Source of the DNA: Thermoleophilia bacterium
GTDB taxonomy: Bacteria > Actinomycetota > Thermoleophilia > Gaiellales > Gaiellaceae
DNA: 38,105 nucleotides
Assembly: GCA_025930955.1 (NCBI GenBank)
Contig: JAICNY010000005.1
Coordinates: forward strand, 1-38,105
Direction: 5' to 3'
In this document: positions 16,907-24,194 of the stretch, piece after piece
Layout: each line of letters opens with the position of its first letter
Position numbering within the stretch: the stretch's first letter is position 1
Made by a program: the position numbers and the translations under genes
Notes under the pieces: model-generated
The model's input: the letters and a program-made list of their open reading frames with translations, nothing else
Database searches by the model: none
Told to the model about the DNA's origin: nothing

Positions 16907-17329
16907 AGGGGTCAGTTTCTCGAGCGCCTGCTCGCGCTCGCGGCGGTCGCGCTGCTCGCGATGCTCGTCAGCCTCGCGCTCAGCCGGGACCGCGACGGCG
17001 AGGGTGGCGGGTCGGCGTCGCCGCCGCCGACGGTGTCGGAGACCTGGACGGAAGCGCCCGCCGGCCCCGTCGCCGACGATCGCTACGGCGGCACGACGAC
17101 GTGCGGCGCCGAGCTGACGCGGGAGCTGCGCGGCGTCGTTCACCCGGTGCTGCCGTGCGGGGCGCGGATCGTCGTCGCATTCGGAGGGCGCGAGGCGGAG
17201 ACGCAGGTGGTCGACCAGGGCCCGGTCGGGGCGGGGGAGGAGTTCTCGCTGACCGCGCCGCTCGCGGCCGAGCTCGGCGTCGACGGCCTGCAGACCGTGC
17301 GCTGGCGCTTCTCCACGGGAACGGGGTAG
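16904..17329 (+). CDS. RlpA-like double-psi beta-barrel exported protein
   Basis: This 141-residue protein has an N-terminal signal anchor (about 8-27), a low-complexity linker, and a double-psi beta-barrel domain (about 59-137). The barrel shows the RlpA pattern: YGGTTTCGAELT, LPCGARIVV and VVDQGPV, ending with LGVDGLQTVRW. D104 corresponds to the catalytic aspartate of RlpA lytic transglycosylases, and C67/C85 could form a disulfide. It may bind or cleave peptidoglycan outside the membrane, but no SPOR domain is present. The start codon GTG is embedded in a palindrome. It follows the DivIVA-like gene by 56 bp. Confidence 0.78.
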   Translation: MRGQFLERLLALAAVALLAMLVSLALSRDRDGEGGGSASPPPTVSETWTEAPAGPVADDRYGGTTTCGAELTRELRGVVHPVLPCGARIVVAFGGREAETQVVDQGPVGAGEEFSLTAPLAAELGVDGLQTVRWRFSTGTG

Positions 17330-17348
17330 CGGCCGCGCGGAGAGGCGC

Positions 17349-17354
17349 TAGAGT
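17349..17354 (+). promoter_or_regulatory. -10 element for the structured RNA
   Basis: TAGAGT lies six bases before position 17361, where the long terminal helix of the RNA begins. That spacing predicts transcription starting at or within a base of the helix. Confidence 0.55.
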
Positions 17355-17360
17355 GCGGGT

Positions 17361-17528
17361 GCGTGCTCGACCGCGTGCGTGGCCTCGCGCGCAATGTAGA
17401 ACCAACAGCTACTGAGAGGGAGCCCGCGTTCGGCTCGGCATGACGTCCGGCCGGCAGGGCACCCACCTGGCTTGCCAGGTTCCTCACGCGCGAGGCTTCA
17501 TCGGCGGGGTGGTGCACGCATCTTTTTT
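17361..17528 (+). ncRNA. structured small RNA, candidate 6S RNA
   Basis: This roughly 168-base intergenic segment folds into one long rod. The ends pair over seven bases (17360-17366 with 17514-17520). A perfect ten-pair helix (GCCTCGCGCG at 17382-17391 with CGCGCGAGGC at 17487-17496) lies inside it. A large central bubble contains a small 3'-side hairpin, ACCTGG-CTTG-CCAGGT at 17465-17480. Seven Ts (17523-17529) follow the closing helix, so the closing helix doubles as terminator. Rod shape, length, bubble and 3'-side hairpin match 6S RNA, which binds the RNA polymerase holoenzyme. Primary sequence alone does not prove it. SRP RNA and RNase P signatures are absent. Confidence 0.6.
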
Positions 17529-17554
17529 TGCGCGGCGCCCGCCCGCCCGTGGGC

Positions 17555-17560
17555 TACCGT
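17555..17560 (+). promoter_or_regulatory. -10 element for mnmA
   Basis: TACCGT ends exactly six bases before ATG 17567, just after the terminator of the small RNA. This suggests a separate leaderless transcript. Confidence 0.55.
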
Positions 17561-17566
17561 GGACGC

Positions 17567-18853
17567 ATGGTCGAGGCAGTCGGAAACGCCGTCCGCGGAG
17601 GCGATCTCGCGTGGATTCGCCTGACGGTCGACCGCGGCCGCATCGTCGGCGCGGCGGGCGACGGGCCCGGCGTGGCCGCGCTCGCGCGGGAGATCCGCGG
17701 GCGCGACGCGCTCGGGGCCGCCGCGGTCGCGGCGACGCCGCTCGCTGCGGACGCCCTCGCCGAGGCGCTCGCGCCGGTCGCCGCCGGCCGTCCGCCTCGC
17801 GACTGCGCTCGGGTCGCCGTTGCCATGAGCGGCGGCGTCGACAGCGCCGTCGCGCTCCTCCGCGTCCGCGAGGCGGGCGCCGAGCCGGTCGGCGTGACGC
17901 TCCGGCTCTGGACCGACCCGGCAGGCCCGGACGGCGAGCGTGTGTGCTGCTCCCCGTCGGCGGTCGTCGCCGCGCGGGAGACGTGCCACGGGCTCGGAAT
18001 CCCGCACTTCACGCTCGACCTCCGGGAGGAGTTCCGGCACGCGGTCGTCGGCCCGTTCGTCGCGGGCTACGCGCGCGGCGAGACGCCGAACCCGTGCATT
18101 CGCTGCAACGGGAGCTTCCGCTTCGCCGAGCTGCTCGGGTTCGCCCGCCGAATCGGCGCCGAGCGGCTCGCGACCGGCCACTACGCCCGCCTGCGCGAGC
18201 ACCGCGGGCGGCTCCTCCTCGCGCGCGGCGCGGACGCCGAGAAGGATCAGTCGTACATGCTCGCACGCCTCGACCTGCGCCACCTCGGCCGGGTCTCGTT
18301 CCCGCTCGGCGATTGGACGAAGGGCGAGACGCGCGCGTACGCCGCCGCGCACGGGCTCGCCGCCGCCGGTCGCGCCGAGAGCCAGGAGGCGTGCTTCCTC
18401 GCCGGCGGCGACTACCGCGACTTCCTCGAGCGCCACGGTCTCGCAACCGCGGACGGTCCGGTCACCGACGAGGCGGGCCGGGAGCTTGGCCGCCACGCCG
18501 GCTACTGGCGCTTCACGCCCGGCCAGCGGAAGGGCCTCGGCGTCGCGGGCGCCCGGCCGCTCTACGCGCTCCGAGCGGAACCGCGGACGAACACGGTCGT
18601 CGTCGGCCCGCGCGAGCGGCTCGGGCGGCAGGCGATCGGCGTGCGGAACGGGCGCCTCTTCGTCCCCGTCGCGCGCGCCGAGGTGAAGCTCCGCTACCGC
18701 TCTCCGAGCGCGCCGGCGCGCGTCGAGCCGCGCGCGCGGGGCTTTCGCCTGCGCCTCGACAGCCCCGCGTACGGTGTCGCGCCGGGCCAGGCGGCGGTGC
18801 TCTACGAGGACGATGCGGTGGTCGGCGCGGGGCTCATCGCGTCGGCGTCGTAG
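17567..18853 (+). CDS. mnmA: tRNA-uridine 2-sulfurtransferase with N-terminal NifU-like domain
   Basis: The C-terminal 345 residues are MnmA, which thiolates U34 of tRNA-Lys, -Glu and -Gln. The PP-loop is SGGVDS (88-93). The catalytic cysteine C177 lies in TPNPCIRCN and the second, C276, in ESQEACFLAG. ATGHYAR, KDQSYML and FTPGQRKGLG are also present. Ordinary MnmA begins just before the PP-loop, but here about 80 extra residues precede it. GNAVRGGDLAWIRLTVDRGR followed by a G-P-G-V-A-A segment resembles the IscU/NifU scaffold, with the usual cluster cysteines replaced; only C80 could be equivalent to one. The extension has a normal start six bases after a -10 box, so it is part of the gene. 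Confidence 0.93.
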   Translation: MVEAVGNAVRGGDLAWIRLTVDRGRIVGAAGDGPGVAALAREIRGRDALGAAAVAATPLAADALAEALAPVAAGRPPRDCARVAVAMSGGVDSAVALLRVREAGAEPVGVTLRLWTDPAGPDGERVCCSPSAVVAARETCHGLGIPHFTLDLREEFRHAVVGPFVAGYARGETPNPCIRCNGSFRFAELLGFARRIGAERLATGHYARLREHRGRLLLARGADAEKDQSYMLARLDLRHLGRVSFPLGDWTKGETRAYAAAHGLAAAGRAESQEACFLAGGDYRDFLERHGLATADGPVTDEAGRELGRHAGYWRFTPGQRKGLGVAGARPLYALRAEPRTNTVVVGPRERLGRQAIGVRNGRLFVPVARAEVKLRYRSPSAPARVEPRARGFRLRLDSPAYGVAPGQAAVLYEDDAVVGAGLIASAS

Positions 18854-18868
18854 ACCCGGCGCCGTGTC

Positions 18869-18874
18869 TACACT
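18869..18874 (+). promoter_or_regulatory. -10 element for the rsbW-like/sigma factor unit
   Basis: TACACT precedes a leader of about 60 bases. The leader contains a six-pair hairpin CCACGG-CTCC-CCGTGG (18877-18892) and AAGGAGG at 18928-18934, seven bases before ATG 18942. No sequence matching the GGGTAT-type SigB/SigF promoter was seen, so autoregulation is not evident. Confidence 0.5.
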
Positions 18875-18876
18875 GA

Positions 18877-18892
18877 CCACGGCTCCCCGTGG
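18877..18892 (+). other. leader hairpin before the rsbW-like gene
   Basis: A perfect six-pair stem with a CTCC loop sits at the expected 5' end of the mRNA. It may stabilise the transcript or tune its translation. It has no T-run and so is unlikely to be a terminator. Confidence 0.45.
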
Positions 18893-18941
18893 CCCTGTCC
18901 ATCTGCTTCGGAGGGCGGGAGCGACCCAAGGAGGCGTTCAG

Positions 18942-19340
18942 ATGCGCGAAGCGATCACCCTCACCGTCCCGTTCGAGCGCCCGTACCAGGGGGTCGTCCG
19001 GCTCGTGCTCGGAGGGCTCGCCGCGCGGCTCGACCTCCCGTACGAGACCCTCGAGGACCTCCAGCTCGCCGTGGAGACGATCCTCGGAAACGACGCGTAC
19101 GCCGTGGGGCACGAGGTGAGCGTCGAGGTGCAAGTCGACGGCTCGATCCTCGCCGTCGCGGTCGGCCCGCTCGAGCCGGGCGCGCTCGAGCACGATCTCG
19201 AGGCGTCCGACGACGTGCAGGGCGTCGCGCTCGGCCGGTTGCTCGCGGCGACGATGGGCGAGCACGAGCTCGAGGCGCGCGACGGTCAGGGCTGGCTCCG
19301 GATGCGCAAGCCGATCCCCGCGGGAGAGCCCACGGCGTGA
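18942..19340 (+). CDS. RsbW/SpoIIAB-like anti-sigma factor
   Basis: The 132-residue protein has the fold signature of the small HATPase anti-sigma kinases: a beta-rich start (REAITLTVPFERPYQGVVR), the helix LPYETLEDLQLAVETILGND, a strand around VSVEVQVDGSILAVAVG, and a last helix near VQGVALGRLLAATMGEHEL. Its stop overlaps the start of a SigB/F/G-type sigma gene (GTGA), the normal arrangement for an anti-sigma/sigma pair. The ATP-binding boxes are poor: the N-box spacing is altered and the D-x-G-x-G motif is not apparent. It may therefore bind the sigma factor without being an active kinase. No anti-anti-sigma gene is adjacent. AAGGAGG fixes the start. Confidence 0.8.
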   Translation: MREAITLTVPFERPYQGVVRLVLGGLAARLDLPYETLEDLQLAVETILGNDAYAVGHEVSVEVQVDGSILAVAVGPLEPGALEHDLEASDDVQGVALGRLLAATMGEHELEARDGQGWLRMRKPIPAGEPTA

Positions 19341-20113
19341 ACGTCCCGCCCGAGAAGAACGACCGCGAGCTTCTCCGCCGCTACCACCACCAGGGCGACG
19401 TCGAGGCGCGCCAGCGGCTGATCGAGCAGTACCTGCCGCTCGTGCGCTCGCTCGCCCGCCGCTACTCGTACCGCGGGGAGCAGCTCGAGGACCTCGTGCA
19501 GGTCGGCTGCATCGGCCTCATCAAGGCGATCGACCGCTTCGACGTCGACCGCGGCGTCGAGCTGACGACGTACGCGACGCCGAACATCATCGGCGAGATC
19601 AAGCGGCACTTCCGCGACAAGGGCTGGGCGGTGCGCGTGCCGCGAGGCCTTCAGGAGCTGAACGTCCGGCTCTCGCGGCTCATGGAGGAGCTGACCGTCC
19701 AGTACGAGCGCTCGCCGACGATCGCCGAGCTCGCGAAGGCCGCCGACGTCGAGGAGGAGGAGGTGCTCGAGGCCCTCGAGACCGGGCAGGCGTACGCGAC
19801 GCTCTCCCTCTCCGCGCCCTCCGGCGGCGGAGACGACGGGGACGACCTCGATCCGCTCGAGTCGCTCGGCGAGATCGAGAAGGAGTACGAGGTGAGCGAG
19901 GACCGCGCCCTGCTCGCCCCGGGCTGGAAGGTGCTCGACGACCGCGAGCGGCGGATCCTCGAGCTGCGCTTCTTCGAGGGCCTGACCCAGTCCCAGATCG
20001 CCCAGCAGGTGGGGATCTCGCAGATGCACGTGTCGCGCCTCATCCGGCGCTCGCTCGAGAAGATCCGCGAGGAGATCGCGGTCGACGCGAGCGACCTCCA
20101 CCCGAACGCCTGA
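19337..20113 (+). CDS. RNA polymerase sigma factor, SigB/SigF/SigG type
   Basis: This 258-residue group 3 sigma factor has region 2 (about 5-85) with ARRYSYRGEQLEDLVQVG and YATPNIIGEIKRHFRDKGW, region 3 with VPRGLQELNVRLSR and SPTIAELAKAADVEEEEV, and region 4 with LDDRERRILELRFFEGLTQ and a helix-turn-helix ending VGISQMHVSRLIRRSLEKI. It should direct core polymerase to stress or developmental promoters. The overlapping upstream gene encodes its probable anti-sigma factor. The start is GTG 19337. It ends the unit; a repeat and a hairpin follow before alaS. Confidence 0.93.
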   Translation: MNVPPEKNDRELLRRYHHQGDVEARQRLIEQYLPLVRSLARRYSYRGEQLEDLVQVGCIGLIKAIDRFDVDRGVELTTYATPNIIGEIKRHFRDKGWAVRVPRGLQELNVRLSRLMEELTVQYERSPTIAELAKAADVEEEEVLEALETGQAYATLSLSAPSGGGDDGDDLDPLESLGEIEKEYEVSEDRALLAPGWKVLDDRERRILELRFFEGLTQSQIAQQVGISQMHVSRLIRRSLEKIREEIAVDASDLHPNA

Positions 20114-20119
20114 GTCGTC

Positions 20120-20146
20120 CGGCGCGGCTTCGGGGTCGGCGCGCCG
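20120..20146 (+). terminator. candidate terminator hairpin after the sigma factor gene
   Basis: A perfect seven-pair GC stem (CGGCGCG at 20120-20126, CGCGCCG at 20140-20146) encloses a 13-base loop, starting seven bases after the stop codon. There is no T-run, so it would have to act in the U-tract-less manner proposed for actinobacteria. Confidence 0.4.
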
Positions 20147-20147
20147 C

Positions 20148-20243
20148 CCGGACCAGCGCCCCCCATCGGGGGAGCGAGCGTCCCAGCACGAACGCTATCG
20201 CGAAAGCCCGCACGTGTCCGTGCCGGAATGGGCGCGAAAGCGT
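20148..20243. repeat. intergenic dispersed hairpin repeat, copy 1
   Basis: The first 50 bases (20148-20197) are identical to 25016-25065. After a divergent stretch of about 25 bases, a second shared block starts with CCGGAATG at 20223 and continues with CGAAAG and GTG. The identical part contains two hairpins: CCCCC-CATC-GGGGG, and AGCGT-N10-ACGCT. It sits between the sigma factor stop and the alaS promoter. Confidence 0.85.
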
Positions 20244-20293
20244 GACGATCCGCCCACGTCCCAGCCGCGTCCGGGCCCCGGCCGACCGCGGGG

Positions 20294-20299
20294 TACGAT
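20294..20299 (+). promoter_or_regulatory. -10 element for alaS
   Basis: TACGAT ends exactly six bases before GTG 20306. No ribosome-binding sequence is present, so alaS is probably translated from a leaderless mRNA. Confidence 0.6.
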
Positions 20300-20305
20300 C
20301 GCACG

Positions 20306-22870
20306 GTGCACACCTCCGACGAGCTTCGCGAGGGCTTCCTCTCGTTCTTCGAGGGCAAGGGACACCTGCGCCGCCCCTCGGGGTCGCTCGTGCCCGCGAC
20401 GTACGACCCGTCCGTCCTCCTCACGACGGCCGGCATGCAGCCGCTCAAGCCGTACTTCCTGGGCCTCGAGCAGCCGCCGGCCCCGCTCCTCACGACCGTC
20501 CAGAAGTGCTTCCGCACGACGGACATCGACGAGGTCGGTCTCACCGCGCGCCATCTGACCTTCTTCGAGATGCTCGGGAACTTCTCGATCGGCGAGTACT
20601 TCAAGGACGGCGCCGTCGACCTCGCCTGGGAGTTCGTCACGGAGCACCTCCGCTACCCGGAGGACCAGGTCTGGGCAACCGTCTTCGCCGGCGACCCCGA
20701 GCTCGGGCTCGACCGCGACGAGGTGGCCGTTCACGCCTGGGAGCGCGTGGGCATCCCGGCCGCGCGGATCGTCGACCTGCCGCGCTCGGACAACTTCTGG
20801 CAGGCGGGGCCGACGGGGCCGTGCGGGCCCTGCTCCGAGCTCTACTACGACTGGGGCCCCGAGCTCGGCTGTGACCGGCCCGACTGCGCGCCCGGCTGCG
20901 AGTGCGACCGCTTCCTCGAGTTCTGGAACCTCGTCTTCATGGAGTTCGACCTCGCCGCCGACGGCACGCTCACGCCCCTCCCGAAGCAGAACATCGACAC
21001 GGGCGCGGGCGTCGAACGGAACGCCGCGATCCTCCAGGGCGTCCACTCGGTCTACGAGACGGACGGCTTCCGCACGCTCATGGGCTGGGTCGAGGCCGAG
21101 ACCGGCACGCGCCACGGCGACTCGGAGGACGCGACGAAGGCGCACCGCGTCCTCGCGGACCACGGGCGCGGGATGACGTTCCTCGTCGCCGACGGCGTCA
21201 CCCCGTCGAACGAGGGGCGCGGCTACATCCTCCGCCGCGTCGTCCGGCGCGCGATCCAGCACGGAACCCGCATCGGGCTCGAGAGCCCGTTCCTCGGTCG
21301 CCTCGCCGACGTCGTCTGCGAGCAGCTCGCGCCCGCCTACCCGGAGCTCGCCGAGCACCGCGACGCGGTCCGCGACGTCCTCACCGCGGAGGAGGAGCGC
21401 TTCGCGCGCACGCTCGAGCGCGGCCAGCGGCTCTTCGACGAGATCGCGGAGCGCGGCGAGATCCGAAGCGACGACCTCTTCAAGCTCCACGACACGTACG
21501 GCTTTCCGGTCGAGCTGACGCGCGAGCTAGCGCGCGAGCGCGGGATCCCGCTCCACGACGAGGAGTTCGATCGCCTGATGGAGGAGCAGCGCGAGCGCTC
21601 GCGCTCGGCGGCCGTCGGGGGCGGCGCTGGGGCGGAGCGCGCGGCCGAGCTCGCCCGCGAGGCGGGGTTCACGACCGAGTTCGTCGGCTGGGAGAAGACC
21701 GACGTCCTCACGCAGATCGGCGCGCTCGAGCCGCTCGAGGAGGGGACGTTCCTCGCGAAGCTCCGCGAGTCCCCGTTCTACCCCGAGGGCGGCGGCCAGG
21801 TGAGCGATCAGGGGTGGATCGAGAAGGACGACGGTGCCCGTGCCGAGCTCGTCGCCGCCTACCGCTTCGGTGACGACCAGGCGCTCGTCTTCGCGGGCGA
21901 GGGATTCGCGGCCGGCGACCGGGTGCGCGCGGTCGTCCCATGGCGTGTCCGCTTTCCGACGATGGCGAACCACACAGCGACGCACCTCTTGCACAAGGCG
22001 CTCCGGGAGACGCTCGGCGACCACGTGCGCCAGGCGGGTTCCGCGGTGCGCCCGGACAAGCTCCGCTTCGACTTCACGCACGGTCAGGGGCTCACGCAGG
22101 ACGAGCGCGAGCGCGTCGAGGAGCTCGTGAACGAGCGAATCTTCCAGAACCTCCCCGTGCACACGTTCGTGACGCCGCTCGACGAGGCGAAGCGCCTCGG
22201 CGCCATGGCGCTCTTCGGCGAGAAGTACGGCGACGTCGTCCGCGTGGTCGAGATCGGCTCCGGGGACGAGGCCTGGTCGCGCGAGCTCTGCGGCGGCACG
22301 CACGTCCGCACGACCGCGGAGATCGGGCCGTTCGCGCTCCTCTCCGAGGGCTCCGTGGGAAGCGGCGTCCGGCGGATCGAGGCCGTCACCTCCGGCGAGG
22401 CGTTCGCACTCCTCCGCGCGCGGGCCCGCGAGGCCGAGGAGCTGCGCGGGGAGCTCGAGCGCGCCCGCAAGGAAAAGCCCAAAGAGGAGCTCGCGGACGG
22501 CGGTGGGCTCGAGGTCGTCGACGAGCGGCGCAACCGGGCGGGGGACGTCGAGGTGATTGTGATCGAGGCAGCGGGCGCAGGCGCTGACGAGCTCCTCGCC
22601 CTCTCCGACCGGCTCATGCAGGCGAACCCGCCCGCCGCGGTCGTGCTCGGCGCGCGGGACGACGGGCGCGTCCACCTCGTCGTGAACCTCGACCGCTCGC
22701 TCCCCGAACGCGGCCTCGACGCGGTCGCGGTCGTGCGTGCGGCGGCGGCGCTCGTCGGCGGCGGCGGGGGCGGTCGCCCGACGATGGCGCGCGCCGGCGG
22801 CAAGGACCCGGCCAGGCTCCCGGAGGCGCTCGCCGCGGCCGAGCGCGCGCTCCTCGAGGCGCTGTCCTAG
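20306..22870 (+). CDS. alaS: alanyl-tRNA synthetase
   Basis: At 854 residues this is full length. The class II aminoacylation core (1-240) includes TTAGMQPLKPYFLG, VQKCFRTTDIDEVG and FFEMLGNFSIGEYFKD, followed by the tRNA-recognition domain to about 450. The editing domain has HTATHLLH (H556, H560) and CGGTH (C662, H666), the four zinc ligands that clear mischarged Ser- and Gly-tRNA-Ala. A C-Ala domain with a coiled coil (about 700-750) and a glycine-rich end completes it. It heads the ruvX-mltG-aroE series, the same order as in mycobacteria. A cysteine cluster CDRPDCAPGCECD around 192-204 is an insertion also seen in many bacterial AlaRS. Confidence 0.98.
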   Translation: MHTSDELREGFLSFFEGKGHLRRPSGSLVPATYDPSVLLTTAGMQPLKPYFLGLEQPPAPLLTTVQKCFRTTDIDEVGLTARHLTFFEMLGNFSIGEYFKDGAVDLAWEFVTEHLRYPEDQVWATVFAGDPELGLDRDEVAVHAWERVGIPAARIVDLPRSDNFWQAGPTGPCGPCSELYYDWGPELGCDRPDCAPGCECDRFLEFWNLVFMEFDLAADGTLTPLPKQNIDTGAGVERNAAILQGVHSVYETDGFRTLMGWVEAETGTRHGDSEDATKAHRVLADHGRGMTFLVADGVTPSNEGRGYILRRVVRRAIQHGTRIGLESPFLGRLADVVCEQLAPAYPELAEHRDAVRDVLTAEEERFARTLERGQRLFDEIAERGEIRSDDLFKLHDTYGFPVELTRELARERGIPLHDEEFDRLMEEQRERSRSAAVGGGAGAERAAELAREAGFTTEFVGWEKTDVLTQIGALEPLEEGTFLAKLRESPFYPEGGGQVSDQGWIEKDDGARAELVAAYRFGDDQALVFAGEGFAAGDRVRAVVPWRVRFPTMANHTATHLLHKALRETLGDHVRQAGSAVRPDKLRFDFTHGQGLTQDERERVEELVNERIFQNLPVHTFVTPLDEAKRLGAMALFGEKYGDVVRVVEIGSGDEAWSRELCGGTHVRTTAEIGPFALLSEGSVGSGVRRIEAVTSGEAFALLRARAREAEELRGELERARKEKPKEELADGGGLEVVDERRNRAGDVEVIVIEAAGAGADELLALSDRLMQANPPAAVVLGARDDGRVHLVVNLDRSLPERGLDAVAVVRAAAALVGGGGGGRPTMARAGGKDPARLPEALAAAERALLEALS

Positions 22871-22884
22871 CGCCGCAGGCTCGC

Positions 22885-22890
22885 TAGACT
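22885..22890 (+). promoter_or_regulatory. -10 element for ruvX-mltG-aroE
   Basis: TAGACT ends nine bases before GTG 22900, giving a leader of at most about three bases. The three genes that follow overlap by four bases each. Confidence 0.55.
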
Positions 22891-22899
22891 GGCCCGCTC

Positions 22900-23304
22900 G
22901 TGAAGATCCTCGCGCTCGACTACGGATCGGCGCGCACCGGGGTCGCCGTCTCGGATCCGACGGCAACGCTCGCACGACCCCTCGGCGTCGTCGAGCGGGC
23001 CGCGAGCGACGCCGGCCTCGCGCGCCTCGCCGAGCTCGCCGGCTCCGAGGCCGTCGATCGGATCGTCGTCGGGCTCCCGGTCACGCTCCGCGGCGAGCGG
23101 GGCGCGCAGGCCGACGAGACCGAGCGCTTCGTCGTCGCGCTCGAGGAGGCGGTCGACGTCCCCGTCGAAACGTGGGACGAGCGCTTCACGACTCGTCTCG
23201 CGGCGGGATCCGCCGCCGCCGGCGCGCGCGCCGAGGAGGACGCGCTCGCCGCTGCCCACCTCCTCGCCTCGTACCTCGAATGGCTGAGCGCGAGCCGTAC
23301 GTGA
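22900..23304 (+). CDS. ruvX: RuvX/YqgF-family resolvase-like nuclease
   Basis: The 134-residue RNase H-fold protein starts with ILALDYGSARTGVAVSD, where the aspartate is the first catalytic acid. It continues with DRIVVGLPVTLRGERG, VETWDERFTTRLA carrying the conserved glutamate, and the final acid in AEEDALAAAHLL. The family is known as a putative Holliday junction resolvase and in E. coli as a 5' processing nuclease of pre-16S rRNA. Position between alaS and mltG is the standard one. The start is GTG 22900; the stop overlaps the mltG start. Confidence 0.95.
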   Translation: MKILALDYGSARTGVAVSDPTATLARPLGVVERAASDAGLARLAELAGSEAVDRIVVGLPVTLRGERGAQADETERFVVALEEAVDVPVETWDERFTTRLAAGSAAAGARAEEDALAAAHLLASYLEWLSASRT

Positions 23305-24194
23305 GGCACCGCTCCGGCGGGAGCCCGCGCGCGGCGACCTTCGCGGCGCTCGGCGGTGTGCTCCTCGCGGCGGCAATCGTGGCCGGGCTCGCCTGGGGGG
23401 TCACGCGGGCGATCCGCGAGGAGCCGCCGCCTCCTCCGCCTCCTCCGCCCGCGGCCGCGACGGAGCCGCAGCTTCCGACGCTCAGGATCGTCTTCCCCGA
23501 GGGGTTCACGCGCGCCCAAATGGCCGAGCGGATCTCCGCCGTGAACCGGATCGCCAAGCGCGAGAAGGATATCGAGCCGGCGCTTCGCGCGCCCGCTTAT
23601 CTCCGGGCCACGCGGCGCGGGCCGGTGCCGGACGACTTCGAGGACGCGAACTACCCGAACCTCGAGGGCTTCCTCTTCCCGGCGACGTACGAGTTCACCG
23701 AGGAGACCACGTCGCGGCAGCTCGCCCGGATGCAGCTCGAGGCGTTCGCGACGGCGTGGGAGAAGGTCGACCTCGAGTACGCGAGCTCGAAGAACCTCAC
23801 CGCGTACGACGTCCTCATCATCGCGTCGATGGTCGAGAAGGAGGTGCAGGTCCCGCGCGAGCGACCGCTCGTCGCGGCCGTCATCTACAACCGGCTCGCC
23901 GCCGGGATGCCGCTCGGGATCGACGCGACGATCCGCTACGGGCTCGGCATCCCGCCCACGCAGGCGATCCTGCAGAGCCAGCTCGAGACGGACTCGCCGT
24001 ACAACTCGCGTCTCCGGGCCGGCCTGCCGCCGACGCCGATCGCGAACCCGGGCCTCGCGTCGATCCAGGCGGCCGCGCACCCGGCCGAGGTCGACCACCT
24101 CTTCTTCATCCGCAAGGCCGACTGTAAGAGCCACTTCTTCACGGCGAGCGAGCAGGAGTTCCTGAGCTACCCGCGCGACGGGCTGAACTGTTGA
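23301..24194 (+). CDS. mltG: endolytic murein transglycosylase
   Basis: The 297-residue protein has a short basic cytoplasmic tail, one transmembrane helix (about 13-36), a linker with nine consecutive prolines (42-50), and a YceG domain. LEGFLFPATYEF and IIASMVEKEVQ are visible; E179 matches the catalytic glutamate. RYGLGIP, SPYNSRLRAGLPPTPIANPG and DHLFFI follow. It cuts nascent glycan strands at the membrane and so ends their growth. I choose GTG 23301 because it overlaps the ruvX stop as GTGA, the pattern used throughout the window; an in-frame ATG at 23280 would add seven residues. It lacks the N-terminal LysM region seen in some relatives. Confidence 0.94.
   Translation: MRHRSGGSPRAATFAALGGVLLAAAIVAGLAWGVTRAIREEPPPPPPPPPAAATEPQLPTLRIVFPEGFTRAQMAERISAVNRIAKREKDIEPALRAPAYLRATRRGPVPDDFEDANYPNLEGFLFPATYEFTEETTSRQLARMQLEAFATAWEKVDLEYASSKNLTAYDVLIIASMVEKEVQVPRERPLVAAVIYNRLAAGMPLGIDATIRYGLGIPPTQAILQSQLETDSPYNSRLRAGLPPTPIANPGLASIQAAAHPAEVDHLFFIRKADCKSHFFTASEQEFLSYPRDGLNC

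Noticed and set aside
17361-17528. TPP riboswitch suggested by CTGAGAGGGA
   Set aside because: The second TPP signature (ACC..GAACCTGAT with the CCGGCGTAGGGA end) is missing, and mnmA is not a thiamine gene. SRP and RNase P core motifs are also absent.
23280-23300. ATG 23280 as the mltG start
   Set aside because: It is possible, but GTG 23301 forms the GTGA overlap with ruvX that is used at most internal junctions in this window.
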